Assembly: GCA_026390775.1 (NCBI GenBank)
Contig: JAPLFF010000007.1
Coordinates: 1,178,001-1,242,000 of the forward strand
Length of the DNA stretch: 64,000 bases
Direction: 5' to 3'
Source of the DNA: Ignavibacteriales bacterium
GTDB taxonomy: Bacteria; Bacteroidota; Ignavibacteria; Ignavibacteriales; Melioribacteraceae
A program made the translations under genes and the position numbers. Below, one piece after another: positions 44,267 to 53,128 of this stretch; position 1 is the stretch's first letter; each line of letters opens with the position of its first letter. The notes beneath the pieces are model-generated. The model was not told where the DNA came from and did no database searches. It worked only from the letters and a program-made list of their open reading frames with translations.

Positions 44267-44728
44267 ATGACTAAAAAATTAGAAGAAATTCAGAAACGGC
44301 ACGCGTTGATTAAGTCATTAATTACTTCACAAGAAATTTTCAATCAAACACAACTTGTGAAAGTGCTAAAACAAAAAGGGATCAAAGCAACACAGGCAAC
44401 TCTTTCCCGTGACTTAAATGAACTTGGTGTTGTGCGAATTCCAACAACAAACGGATTGGTTTATAAACTCAGCACTGCTGGAGATGAGAACACTCTTCAA
44501 AATAGAATTGCAGAAGAGATTCTTTTTGTAAAAGGAAATGAAAATATAGTTATTGTAAAAACATATCCTGGACGCGCACAGGGTGTTGCTGTATTTCTTG
44601 ATCGGAAAAGTGATCTGGAAATTCTCGGCACTATCGCCGGTGATGATACGATTATTGTGATTCCGCAATCAGTAAAAAAAATCAAAAAGATAATTGAGCA
44701 AATAAAAATAATATTAGGAATAAAGTAA
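44267..44728 (+). CDS. argR: Arginine repressor ArgR
   Basis: The 153-residue protein has an N-terminal winged helix (about 1-70) with [20 protein letters not shown] and [19 protein letters not shown], the recognition region of ArgR. The C-terminal oligomerisation and arginine-binding domain (about 80-150) contains [15 protein letters not shown] and [12 protein letters not shown]. ArgR hexamers with arginine bind ARG boxes; two such boxes lie before argC, so the operon carries its own repressor. GGGAG lies eight bases before the ATG. Its stop overlaps the argG start (TAATG). Confidence 0.96.
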   Translation: MTKKLEEIQKRHALIKSLITSQEIFNQTQLVKVLKQKGIKATQATLSRDLNELGVVRIPTTNGLVYKLSTAGDENTLQNRIAEEILFVKGNENIVIVKTYPGRAQGVAVFLDRKSDLEILGTIAGDDTIIVIPQSVKKIKKIIEQIKIILGIK

Positions 44729-45954
44729 TGAGCAAGAATAAAATTGTTGTTGCGTATTCCGGCGGATTAGATACATCCGTAATGGTTAAATGGCTTAAAG
44801 ATAATTACGATGCAGAGATAATTACATTTACCGGAAATCTTGGACAGACAAAAGAATTAATCGGTCTCGAAGAAAAAGCATATAATTCCGGCGCAACAAA
44901 ATCCTATATAGTAGATTTAACAAAAGAATTTTTGGAGGAATATGCATTCCCGGCATTAAGGGCAGGTGCAATGTATGAGGAAGCTTATCCTATGGCTTGT
45001 TCGTTGGGAAGACCTTTGCTTGCAAAAACTCTTGTGGAAGTTGCGCGTAAAGAAGGAGCGAATATGGTTGCACACGGTTGTACAGGAAAAGGGAATGATC
45101 AAGTTCGTTTTGAAGTTGCAGTTGGTGCTTTGGCTCCGGATTTAATCAGCATAGCGCCGTTGAGAACTTGGGAATTTAAAAGCCGCGAAGAGGAAATTGA
45201 TTATGCAAAAGTCAACAACATTCCTGTTGCCGCAACGAAAGATAGTCCATATTCGATAGATGAAAATATTTGGGGAACTGCAATAGAGTGCGGCATTCTT
45301 GAAGATCCGATGGTCGAACCACCGGAAGATGCATTTCAACATACAGTTTCTCCGGAAAATGCACCGGATCAACCTGAATATGTAATTATAGAATTTGAAA
45401 AAGGAATTCCGGTTAGTGTGAATGGAAAAGAAATGGATAGTGTTTCTCTTGTTAGAGAGTTAAATAAAATCGGCGGACGAAATGCTGTTGGAAGAATTGA
45501 TATGATTGAAAACAGGTTGGTTGGAATTAAATCGCGCGAAGTTTATGAAGCCCCGGCCGGAATAATTCTTCACAATGCACATAAAGAATTGGAAAGAATT
45601 ACACTTGAAAAATTTGTTGCACATTATAAAACCTTGATCGCACAAGAGTATTCAAATTTGATTTACAACGGCTTGTGGTTCTCTCCGCTTCGCGAAGCTA
45701 TTCAGGCGTTTGTTGATAAGACTCAAGAAAAAGTAACCGGTATGGTAAAGTTGAAACTTTACAAAGGAAACATTATTGTTTCGGGTAGAACTTCTCCGTA
45801 TTCGTTATACGATCCGGAATTGGCAACATACACAGCGGCGGATCAATTCGATCATAAAGCATCGGAAGGATTTATTAAGATTTACGGATTGCCTTACAAA
45901 ACAATTAATCGCGTAATGCAAAAAGCTGAAGCAGAAAATAATCAACCGGCATAA
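44728..45954 (+). CDS. argG: Argininosuccinate synthase ArgG
   Basis: The 408-residue enzyme joins citrulline and aspartate using [19 protein letters not shown] (residues 8-23) is the PP-loop, [14 protein letters not shown] the citrulline- and aspartate-binding motif, and [18 protein letters not shown] the usual core signature. It is type 1 length and starts with the overlap TAATG after argR. The argininosuccinate lyase gene follows after four bases, so the last two steps of arginine synthesis are made from one stretch of mRNA. Confidence 0.97.
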   Translation: MSKNKIVVAYSGGLDTSVMVKWLKDNYDAEIITFTGNLGQTKELIGLEEKAYNSGATKSYIVDLTKEFLEEYAFPALRAGAMYEEAYPMACSLGRPLLAKTLVEVARKEGANMVAHGCTGKGNDQVRFEVAVGALAPDLISIAPLRTWEFKSREEEIDYAKVNNIPVAATKDSPYSIDENIWGTAIECGILEDPMVEPPEDAFQHTVSPENAPDQPEYVIIEFEKGIPVSVNGKEMDSVSLVRELNKIGGRNAVGRIDMIENRLVGIKSREVYEAPAGIILHNAHKELERITLEKFVAHYKTLIAQEYSNLIYNGLWFSPLREAIQAFVDKTQEKVTGMVKLKLYKGNIIVSGRTSPYSLYDPELATYTAADQFDHKASEGFIKIYGLPYKTINRVMQKAEAENNQPA

Positions 45955-45958
45955 ATAA

Positions 45959-47329
45959 ATGGCACTTTGGGATAGCAGATTTAAAAAATCACTTTCGGAG
46001 GTTGCGCTAAAATTTTCTTCATCAATTAATATTGACGGAAAACTTTTCAATGAAGATATTGACGGAAGCAAAGCACACGTCAAAATGCTTATGAAGCAAA
46101 AAATAATTTTAGTGAGCGAAGGTAAATTAATTTTAAAAGCTTTAGAAAAAATACGAAGAGAAATTTCTTCAGGCAAAATAAAATTTAATTGGTGGAATGA
46201 AGATATACATTCTCTAATTGAAGATCGGCTTGTAGGAAAAATAGGAGAGACAGGGAAAAAACTTCACACCGCCAGAAGCCGAAATGATCAAGTAGCTCTG
46301 GATGAACAATTATATATGCGGGAAGAAATTGCTCAACTAATTAAACTTACACAAGCTCTTCAAAGAACTTTTCTAAAAAAAGCCGAACAAAATAAAAGCA
46401 TAATAATGCCCGGCTATACACATTTACAGCGCGCACAACCCATTTTGTTCGCTCATCATTTACTTGCGTATGTTTCAATGCTTGGACGCGATATAGAAAG
46501 ATTGAATGATTGTATGAAGCGCGCTAACAAATCACCACTAGGCGCTGCCGCGCTTGCCGGAACAACCTTGCCGATCGATCGGGAATATTCAGCAAAACTT
46601 CTTGGTATGAATGGAGTCGTAGAAAATTCTCTCGATGCTGTCAGCAGCCGCGATGTAATGATAGAACTTATCAGTTCATGTTCGATTACAATGATGCACC
46701 TCAGTCGTTTGAGCGAAGAACTTGTACTGTGGAACTCGCAAGAATTTTCGTTTGCAGTATTTGATGATTCATTTTCAACGGGCAGTAGTTTAATGCCTCA
46801 GAAAAAAAATCCCGACATTGCTGAACTGATACGCGGAAAAGTTGGTAGAGTTTATGGTTCATTGTTCGGACTGCTTACGATAATGAAAGCATTACCGCTT
46901 GCATATAACCGCGATATGCAGGAAGATAAAGTTCATCTCTTTGAAGCAGTAGACACGACTAAAGATTGTCTGCATCTTACTTCTGAATTATTAAAACATA
47001 CGCGGTTCAATAAAAACCGTTTTGAAAAAGAACTCAATGGTGATCTGATTCTTTCAACGGACTTAGTTGATTATCTTGTTCGTAAAAATGTTCCTTTCAG
47101 AAAAGCACATAATATAGTAGGAAAGATTGTTGGTGCATGTGTAGATCAAAATAAAAAGTTAAATCAACTCTCAATCGCCGAATACAAAAAAGTCTCACCG
47201 AAATTTGAAAAGGACATTTTCAAACTTCTCACAGCGCATGCAAGCGTTAAGAACAAAAAATCTAAAGGAAGTACTTCGCCAAAGGAAGTTAAGAAGCAAA
47301 TAAATCAATGGAAAAAAAATTTAGAATAA
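45959..47329 (+). CDS. argH: Argininosuccinate lyase ArgH
   Basis: The 456-residue member of the fumarase/aspartase superfamily splits argininosuccinate to arginine and fumarate. The signature GSSLMPQKKNPD (near 280) holds the catalytic Ser loop. HTARSRNDQVALDEQLY and MPGYTHLQRAQPILFAHHLL contain substrate-binding and catalytic-region residues. The C-terminal KKSKGSTSPKEVKKQI is the usual swivel helix region. It is the last gene of the arginine operon. argD and argF are not in the window. Confidence 0.97.
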   Translation: MALWDSRFKKSLSEVALKFSSSINIDGKLFNEDIDGSKAHVKMLMKQKIILVSEGKLILKALEKIRREISSGKIKFNWWNEDIHSLIEDRLVGKIGETGKKLHTARSRNDQVALDEQLYMREEIAQLIKLTQALQRTFLKKAEQNKSIIMPGYTHLQRAQPILFAHHLLAYVSMLGRDIERLNDCMKRANKSPLGAAALAGTTLPIDREYSAKLLGMNGVVENSLDAVSSRDVMIELISSCSITMMHLSRLSEELVLWNSQEFSFAVFDDSFSTGSSLMPQKKNPDIAELIRGKVGRVYGSLFGLLTIMKALPLAYNRDMQEDKVHLFEAVDTTKDCLHLTSELLKHTRFNKNRFEKELNGDLILSTDLVDYLVRKNVPFRKAHNIVGKIVGACVDQNKKLNQLSIAEYKKVSPKFEKDIFKLLTAHASVKNKKSKGSTSPKEVKKQINQWKKNLE

Positions 47330-47451
47330 TTTTAATTTTTTTCTACACACCGTAATTAACAAAACAATTCATTTTATTCGTCGTCTAAATTGAACAATAA
47401 AAGAAGGATTAATAATTAATCGAATTCTTGCTCTTTCTCTTAATCTTATTC

Positions 47452-47459
47452 TATATTTG
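47452..47459 (+). promoter_or_regulatory. Possible Bacteroidota-type -7 element (TATATTTG)
   Basis: TATATTTG matches the TANNTTTG -7 consensus of this phylum and lies 32 bases before the start codon of the ABC transporter gene. A matching -33 TTTG at the usual distance is not clear. Confidence 0.35.
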
Positions 47460-47491
47460 CTCAACAAAAATCTAACAAACAAGGGGAATTA

Positions 47492-48445
47492 ATGTACGCA
47501 CTGGAAGTAAAAAATCTAACTAAGACTTTCGATAAGGTAGTTGCAGTTGATAATGCCTCGTTCGAAGTTCCTGAAGGTTCGATCTTCGGACTTATAGGAA
47601 GAAACGGAGCGGGCAAAACAACAACTATTAGAATGATGATGGGAATATATCTACCCGATAATGGCGAAGTTGTTTTGCGCGGTGTTAAAGTTGGGCAGGA
47701 GTTTAAAAACCAAGTTGGTTACTTGCCTGAAGAACGTGGGCTATACAAAAAAATGAAAGTTCTTGAAACTCTTCTTTATTTTGCCGAGTTGAAAGGGAAA
47801 TCGGGAAGAGAAGTACAAAAGAAAGCTGAAGAATATTTGAAGCGCTTTGAATTGTATGATCGCCGTCTTTCAAAAATGGAAGATCTCTCAAAAGGGAATC
47901 AGCAAAAAATTCAATTTCTTACCACCATCCTGCACGATCCCGAATTCATAATTCTTGATGAACCATACTCCGGACTCGATCCCATCAATACAAATCTATT
48001 AAGAGAAATTATAATTGAAATGAAACAAAAAGGAAAAGTAATAATCTTTTCAACGCACTTAATGGATTTTGCCGAGAAAATGTGCGATCATATTGTAATG
48101 ATAGATCACGGAAAAATTATTCTTAAAGGTTCGATGAAAGAAATTAAATCAAAGTACTCACAGAAAAATGTAAGCTTAACCTACGATGGAGATATTTCGT
48201 TCTTAAAATCTAATCCTATAGTTGATAACATTTCTGATTACGGTAATACAACCGGTATTAAATTGAAAGATGCAAATCAAGCTCAGCAGTTATTAAGAAT
48301 GCTTTTAGATAGAAACGTAACAGTCAAAAAGTTTGATGCAAACGATATTTCATTGCAAGAAATATTTATTGAGCTTGCCGGTCACGAAGATAACGGAACA
48401 ACTGGCTTGCTTGCTGAAGGCAGGAAGGAGGCGCGCAATGTTTAA
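47492..48445 (+). CDS. ABC transporter ATP-binding protein (ABC-2/NatA type)
   Basis: The 317-residue ATPase has GLIGRNGAGKTTTIRMMMG (Walker A), LSKGNQQKIQFLTTILHDP (signature, with KGNQQK instead of SGGQ) and FIILDEPYSGLDP (Walker B), followed by STH as the switch His. A C-terminal extension of about 80 residues is the DUF4162-like domain of such exporters. It energises the permease encoded next, whose ATG lies eight bases before this gene's stop codon. GGGG precedes the ATG. Confidence 0.95.
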   Translation: MYALEVKNLTKTFDKVVAVDNASFEVPEGSIFGLIGRNGAGKTTTIRMMMGIYLPDNGEVVLRGVKVGQEFKNQVGYLPEERGLYKKMKVLETLLYFAELKGKSGREVQKKAEEYLKRFELYDRRLSKMEDLSKGNQQKIQFLTTILHDPEFIILDEPYSGLDPINTNLLREIIIEMKQKGKVIIFSTHLMDFAEKMCDHIVMIDHGKIILKGSMKEIKSKYSQKNVSLTYDGDISFLKSNPIVDNISDYGNTTGIKLKDANQAQQLLRMLLDRNVTVKKFDANDISLQEIFIELAGHEDNGTTGLLAEGRKEARNV

Positions 48446-49703
48446 CTATAGAGTATTAGCAGTGGTTAAAAGAGAGCTTCGCGAAAAATTATTTTCAAAA
48501 GCATTTATTTTTATGACTCTTCTTGTTCCCGGGTTTATGATTTTAATACTCGGTATCCAAGCGCTTCTTTATACAAGCGAAACGAAAAATTTGAAAATTG
48601 ATATCATTTCTGAAACTTCCAGTATGACCAGCGCTTTTCAGAATGAAATGTCGTCAACAAATTTGGTTAAAAGCGGCAATTATATTTTTAACTATTTGAC
48701 AATGTCCCGAGATGAAGTAAAGAATTATCTTGACGGGAAAAAGCAAATGTTGCTTGATGAAAAGATCGGTGGAATTGTTTATATCCCCGTCTCAGCAATG
48801 AAAGATAAAAAAGTTGAGTACTACTCAAAGAGTTCTCAAAACATAACTTTGTTCAGAGATCTTGGCGGGTCCATAAACAACACTTTGATTAATTTTTACT
48901 TTAATAACAAATCACTTTCAAAAGACGATCTTGATTTTGCAAGAATCAATGTAGACTTCACAGGATTCAAAGTATCTAAAGAAGAGGGGATAAAAGAAGA
49001 AGGATACGGAAACCTTGTGCTCGCATATCTTTTCACCTTCTTATTATATATAAGCATGATTATGATCGGCCAGATGACAATGCAATCGGTAATAGAAGAG
49101 AAAGGAAATAGAATTGTCGAAGTCATTCTCTCTTCAGTTAGTCCTACAGAATTGATGACAGGCAAAATACTTGGTGCATCTCTTACCGGAGTTATACAGA
49201 TGGCTATTTGGCTTTCTCCTATAATTCTTGTTATGTCTACTTCAATTTTTATGCTTCCTAAAGAGTTTGTTTTCAGCATTAGTTCTACTGTAATTATTTA
49301 TATGCTGATAAACTTTTTCATCGGGCTTTTAACATTTATAGGCCTATATGCAATGCTTGGAGCCATTTTTGATAACGCTCAGGATGCGGCAAGCGGAGCG
49401 ATGCCGATTCTGATGTTAATTATGATTCCGTTTTTCATCGCTATGTCTATGATGGAAAATCCGAACAGACCGATAGCAGAAATAGCTTCTTTGTTTCCGT
49501 TTGCATCTATTATAGTAATGCCTGCAAGGATGACTTTGGTTGGTGTTCCGATTTGGCATCTTGGATTGGCAATACTTATTAATATTTTAACATTCATGGC
49601 TATTTTCCCCGTTGCAGGAAAAATTTATCGAATTGGAATTTTACGAACTGGTAAAAAACCAAAATGGTCTGAAGTTGTAAAGTGGTTGAAGTATAAGTAT
49701 TAA
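48438..49703 (+). CDS. ABC-2 family permease (NatB type)
   Basis: The product is 421 residues from ATG 48438, preceded by GGAGGCGCG; the open frame starts earlier but inside the ATPase gene. One helix near the N-terminus (about 25-45), a large outside domain (about 50-210), then five helices from about residue 215, with MQSVIEEKGNRIVEVILSS before the second, as is typical of the NatB/CcmB-like group. Exported substrate unknown; Na+ is a common assignment but not shown here. Confidence 0.92.
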   Translation: MFNYRVLAVVKRELREKLFSKAFIFMTLLVPGFMILILGIQALLYTSETKNLKIDIISETSSMTSAFQNEMSSTNLVKSGNYIFNYLTMSRDEVKNYLDGKKQMLLDEKIGGIVYIPVSAMKDKKVEYYSKSSQNITLFRDLGGSINNTLINFYFNNKSLSKDDLDFARINVDFTGFKVSKEEGIKEEGYGNLVLAYLFTFLLYISMIMIGQMTMQSVIEEKGNRIVEVILSSVSPTELMTGKILGASLTGVIQMAIWLSPIILVMSTSIFMLPKEFVFSISSTVIIYMLINFFIGLLTFIGLYAMLGAIFDNAQDAASGAMPILMLIMIPFFIAMSMMENPNRPIAEIASLFPFASIIVMPARMTLVGVPIWHLGLAILINILTFMAIFPVAGKIYRIGILRTGKKPKWSEVVKWLKYKY

Positions 49704-49714
49704 ACAATTTAACA

Positions 49715-49742
49715 GTAGAGACGCAGGGCTCTGCGTCTCTAC
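49715..49742. repeat. GTAGAGACG-type inverted repeat, copy 4 (best conserved)
   Basis: Perfect 12-base arms GTAGAGACGCAG and CTGCGTCTCTAC surround GGCT. It lies between the permease stop and, seven bases later, the start codon of the next gene. Confidence 0.75.
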
Positions 49743-49749
49743 GTGGTTT

Positions 49750-50070
49750 ATGAACGAAAACGAATTATACCCATCGCTTGTTGAAAAACTCCACAAAGAT
49801 TTTTCTTTAGCGAAAGAATCTTTACTCGCAGTTAATGATCTCGTAGGCATCCGCGAACATTTGATAAAGAAAGTAAGCGAATTAATGTCTAAAGATTATG
49901 AGCGATTTCTTAACAGTATGTATATGATTGACGTGAGCGAAACAAAAGTTAGCAAAATACTTCACTCAAAGGATCGAACAACTATACCGGAACGTTTTGC
50001 AGATCTAATAATTGAACGCCAACTGCTTCGAATCAAAACTCAGATGCTTTACCGCGACGGAAAACTTTAA
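49750..50070 (+). CDS. Conserved hypothetical helical protein
   Basis: The 106-residue product is entirely helical by pattern. KDYERFLNSMYMIDVSETKV near residue 50 and ADLIIERQLLRIKTQM at the end resemble a small family seen in Bacteroidota genomes; function unknown. No signal or membrane segment is visible. The start codon lies seven bases after a GTAGAGACG repeat, so there is no normal ribosome binding site. Expression may depend on the hairpin or on the upstream operon. Confidence 0.7.
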   Translation: MNENELYPSLVEKLHKDFSLAKESLLAVNDLVGIREHLIKKVSELMSKDYERFLNSMYMIDVSETKVSKILHSKDRTTIPERFADLIIERQLLRIKTQMLYRDGKL

Positions 50071-50161
50071 TTACATCTTCCTTTCAAGCTGCAACAATTC
50101 TGTTTATTTTATAATAGAATTTTAAAAGAAGAATATTTTTTTCATAAAAGATAAATATTAA

Positions 50162-51160
50162 ATGAACGCACAAAACAATTACTTAAAACCGGAAGAAATC
50201 CGCTCGCTTGCAAATTCATTTCAGCAGAGCAGAATTCTTTTGACTGCAGTTGAGCTGGATCTTTTTACCGTACTTGATAAACATATGTTGTCCTCAAAAG
50301 AAGTTGCAGTGAAGATCATTGCAGAAGAACGTGCAACTGATCGTTTGATGAATGCACTTGTTGCATTGGGATTCTTACGCAAAGTTCATGGAAAATTTTA
50401 CAACTGTGAGAATGCATCTAATTATTTAGTAAAAGGCAAACCGGAATTTATGGGCGGACTTTTTCATTCACTTGGTTTGTGGGATACGTGGAGTTCATTA
50501 ACTGAATCTGTAAAAGCGGGGACATCAGTTGCAGAACGTAAAAAATCAAACAGTAAAATAAATTGGTCTGAAGCTTTTATTGCGGCAATGCATTATCGTG
50601 GAGTTAAAGAGGCAAAAATTATTTCTTTGATGCTCACACTTTCAAACGTAAACCGCATGCTTGATATAGGAGGAGGATCGGCAGCATTTTCAATGGAGTT
50701 TATAAAACAAAATCCAAAGATGCACGCTGTTGTTTTCGATCAGCCGCATATTATTCCAATTACAAAAAAATATGTTGATGATGAAAAGCTGAACGATAAG
50801 ATCGAACTATTTGAAGGAGATTACCATACTGATAATTTCGGGAAAGGTTATGACTTGATTCTTCTTTCAGCAATAGTTCACATAAACAGTTTTGAAGAAA
50901 ACAAAATGCTGATAAAAAAATGTTATAACTCGCTAAACACTAACGGTCAAATTGTAATTAAAGATTGGATTATGAATGAGGAAAGAACAGAGCCGGCGGG
51001 CGGCGCATTCTTTGCATTGAACATGCTTGTTGGAACAGAGAAAGGAGACACTTATACAGAATCAGAGATGAAAGATTGGTTTTTCAGTGCGGGAATTAAA
51101 AAGATCGAAAGAAAAGATACAAGTTTCGGATCATCGTTAATGGTCGGTTATAATGAGTAA
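50162..51160 (+). CDS. SAM-dependent O-methyltransferase (class I, with N-terminal dimerisation domain)
   Basis: The 332-residue protein has a winged-helix-like dimerisation domain (about 10-95: FQQSRILLTAVELDLFTVLD, LMNALVALGFLRKVHGKFYN). A class I methyltransferase domain follows, with LDIGGGSAAFSMEFI (SAM loop, about residue 168), VFDQPHIIP (acidic loop after beta-2) and YDLILLSAIVHINSFEENKML. This is the hydroxyindole/acetylserotonin O-methyltransferase-like family that methylates small phenolic or carboxylic substrates. A radical SAM gene follows after 162 bases on the same strand. Confidence 0.88.
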   Translation: MNAQNNYLKPEEIRSLANSFQQSRILLTAVELDLFTVLDKHMLSSKEVAVKIIAEERATDRLMNALVALGFLRKVHGKFYNCENASNYLVKGKPEFMGGLFHSLGLWDTWSSLTESVKAGTSVAERKKSNSKINWSEAFIAAMHYRGVKEAKIISLMLTLSNVNRMLDIGGGSAAFSMEFIKQNPKMHAVVFDQPHIIPITKKYVDDEKLNDKIELFEGDYHTDNFGKGYDLILLSAIVHINSFEENKMLIKKCYNSLNTNGQIVIKDWIMNEERTEPAGGAFFALNMLVGTEKGDTYTESEMKDWFFSAGIKKIERKDTSFGSSLMVGYNE

Positions 51161-51322
51161 TTAAAATGAAAAAATTATTATCGCTTTAGCAACTCTTTTT
51201 ATTAAATTCATACGTAAACTTCACCATCGTTAAGGTTATCTAATAAATTTCGTCTGTATAATAGTTTAATATAAATTCCTCTAGAAGTTTTAATTGTCAT
51301 TCATTATTAACGAGGGTGAAAC

Positions 51323-52531
51323 ATGTCCGCTAAATTAATTGATCATCTAAAACTTTATCGGTTTCCTTGGAACTTATCTGACAACGCAATTTCTTGGCTC
51401 GAGCCAACCTCAATGTGCAATCTTGCATGCGATGGATGTTACAGGGAAAATCAGAAAGATGGGCACAAAACGTTCGAACAAGTCAAACACGAGCTGGATA
51501 TTTTTCAGCAGAAACGAAATTCAGACTGTATTTCAATTGCCGGAGGAGATCCGCTCCTTCATCCGCAAATTATCGAAATCGTTCGCGATATAAAATCACG
51601 CGGCTTAAAACCGATCATTAATACAAACGGTCACGCACTAGATAAAAATTTTCTTGTTGAGTTAAAAAGAGCGGGGGTATTTGGATTTACTTTTCATGTT
51701 GATAGCAAACAAGGGCGCGGGGGAAAATGGAAAGGCATGAATGAAATCGAGTTGAATGAACTGCGTTTTCAATATGCTAAAATGCTAGCCGATGTTGGAG
51801 GAATTGCTTGCTCATTTAATTCAACCGTTTATGAAGACACTATGCAGTACATACCCGGATTGATTGACTGGGCTCACAAAAATATTGATATAGTTAACAC
51901 AATGGTATTTATTGCGTTTAGATATATTGTTCCAACAATGCCGTTCGATTGGTACGCCGGCGGACAGAAAGTAGATTGGCAAAGCATAGCTTATCATACA
52001 GAAAAAAATCGCAGAGTAGATATTCTTTCCACTGATATGCTCGTAAAAGTTCGAGAGCATCTTCCGAATTTTGCCCCATGTGCATACTTAAACGGAACAG
52101 AAAAAGTAGATTCATTTAAATGGTTATTAACCGAGAGAATTGGAACGCAGAAAAAAATATATGGTTATCTTGGCCCGAAGTTCATAGAACTTATGATGGC
52201 AACTTATCACCTCATTACCGGAAAATATCTCTCTTATGTTTCTACGTCAAACTCGAAAATGGGAAGAGCGGCACTGCTTTTACTTTGGCCATTTGATAAA
52301 GGAGTACGCAAAGCGGCAAAAGAAATGCTGAAAAATCCATTGCGTTTATTGAAACGAACATTTCTTCAGTCAATCATTTTTATTCAGCCGGTAGATTTTA
52401 TGCAAGACGGTAGACAAAGTATGTGCGATGGTTGTCCCGATATTACGGTTTGGAATGATGAACTTGTCTGGTCATGCCGGCTTGAAGAAGTAAAAAGTTT
52501 TGGGTCGTTTTTAAGATCGGTGCAAAAATAA
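51323..52531 (+). CDS. Radical SAM enzyme with C-terminal Cys cluster
   Basis: The 402-residue protein has CNLACDGC at residues 32-39 (CxxxCxxC, the [4Fe-4S] site that cleaves SAM), then SIAGGDPLLHP (GGE-like motif with Asp) and PIINTNGHAL. It also has a Cys in FAPCAYLNG, and near the end CDGCPDITVWNDELVWSCRLEE, a likely auxiliary iron-sulfur site. Substrate unknown. GAGGG and the ATG are well placed. The only close neighbour on the same strand is the O-methyltransferase, so a small SAM-dependent biosynthetic pair is possible. Confidence 0.9.
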   Translation: MSAKLIDHLKLYRFPWNLSDNAISWLEPTSMCNLACDGCYRENQKDGHKTFEQVKHELDIFQQKRNSDCISIAGGDPLLHPQIIEIVRDIKSRGLKPIINTNGHALDKNFLVELKRAGVFGFTFHVDSKQGRGGKWKGMNEIELNELRFQYAKMLADVGGIACSFNSTVYEDTMQYIPGLIDWAHKNIDIVNTMVFIAFRYIVPTMPFDWYAGGQKVDWQSIAYHTEKNRRVDILSTDMLVKVREHLPNFAPCAYLNGTEKVDSFKWLLTERIGTQKKIYGYLGPKFIELMMATYHLITGKYLSYVSTSNSKMGRAALLLLWPFDKGVRKAAKEMLKNPLRLLKRTFLQSIIFIQPVDFMQDGRQSMCDGCPDITVWNDELVWSCRLEEVKSFGSFLRSVQK

Positions 52532-52551
52532 AAAATATTTATTAATAATGC

Positions 52552-52572
52552 GCGGGCACTATATGTGCCCGC
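52552..52572. terminator. Hairpin between convergent genes (probable bidirectional terminator)
   Basis: GCGGGCAC and GTGCCCGC make a perfect 8-base-pair stem around TATAT. A strong T tract is missing on both sides, so termination strength is uncertain. Confidence 0.5.
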
Positions 52573-52582
52573 AGGGTATAAC

Positions 52583-53101
52583 TTAATTCTTCAACTCCTT
52601 TTCAATAAGCCGAATCATCTTTTCAAATTCTTTTTTGTTAAATCCAACTGTTGCCATTTTTACTTTTCCGTCTTTACCGATTACAAAATTTCTAGGAATG
52701 TATTTGCTTGCGAATAATTTATAAACTTTTGTCTCCTTATCCAGATATACCGGAAAAGTATAATTAAACTTGTTAATAAACTTTTTAACTGTATCGGTTG
52801 CCTCGCCCCTTGATATCGCAAGGACAACGAAGTTTTTGTTATTTATTTTTTCATAAATATTTTTCTGTAGAAGAGGAAGTTCAGCTTTACATGGCGGACA
52901 CCACGTTGCCCAAAAGTTAATAAGTACAACTTTTCCTTTCAGCTCATCAGATAAAAATGTTTTACCGGAAAGTGATTGAGTTGTAAAAGTCGGCATATTA
53001 TTCCCGACTTTCAAAAGTGCTGTTGATTCTAAATCATCCTGAGCAAATGTAATTGTTGAAAATAAAAACAATAATAGAATAATAGCAGTATTTGATTTCA
53101 T
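52583..53101 (-). CDS. TlpA-like periplasmic thioredoxin
   Basis: The 172-residue protein has a signal peptide (1-20, ending TFAQ) and a TlpA/ResA-type thioredoxin fold: PTFTTQSLSGKTFLSDELKG, then the redox site WATWCPPCKAELPLL (WCPPC), and FVIGKDGKVKMATVGF at the end. Such proteins reduce disulfides in the periplasm, for example in cytochrome c maturation. The ATG has AGGAATAG upstream, 27 bases after the stop of the kinase gene, so they may be co-transcribed. Confidence 0.92.
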   Translation of the reverse strand: MKSNTAIILLLFLFSTITFAQDDLESTALLKVGNNMPTFTTQSLSGKTFLSDELKGKVVLINFWATWCPPCKAELPLLQKNIYEKINNKNFVVLAISRGEATDTVKKFINKFNYTFPVYLDKETKVYKLFASKYIPRNFVIGKDGKVKMATVGFNKKEFEKMIRLIEKELKN

Positions 53102-53128
53102 ACTATTCCTAATCTAAAAAGTTAAAGT

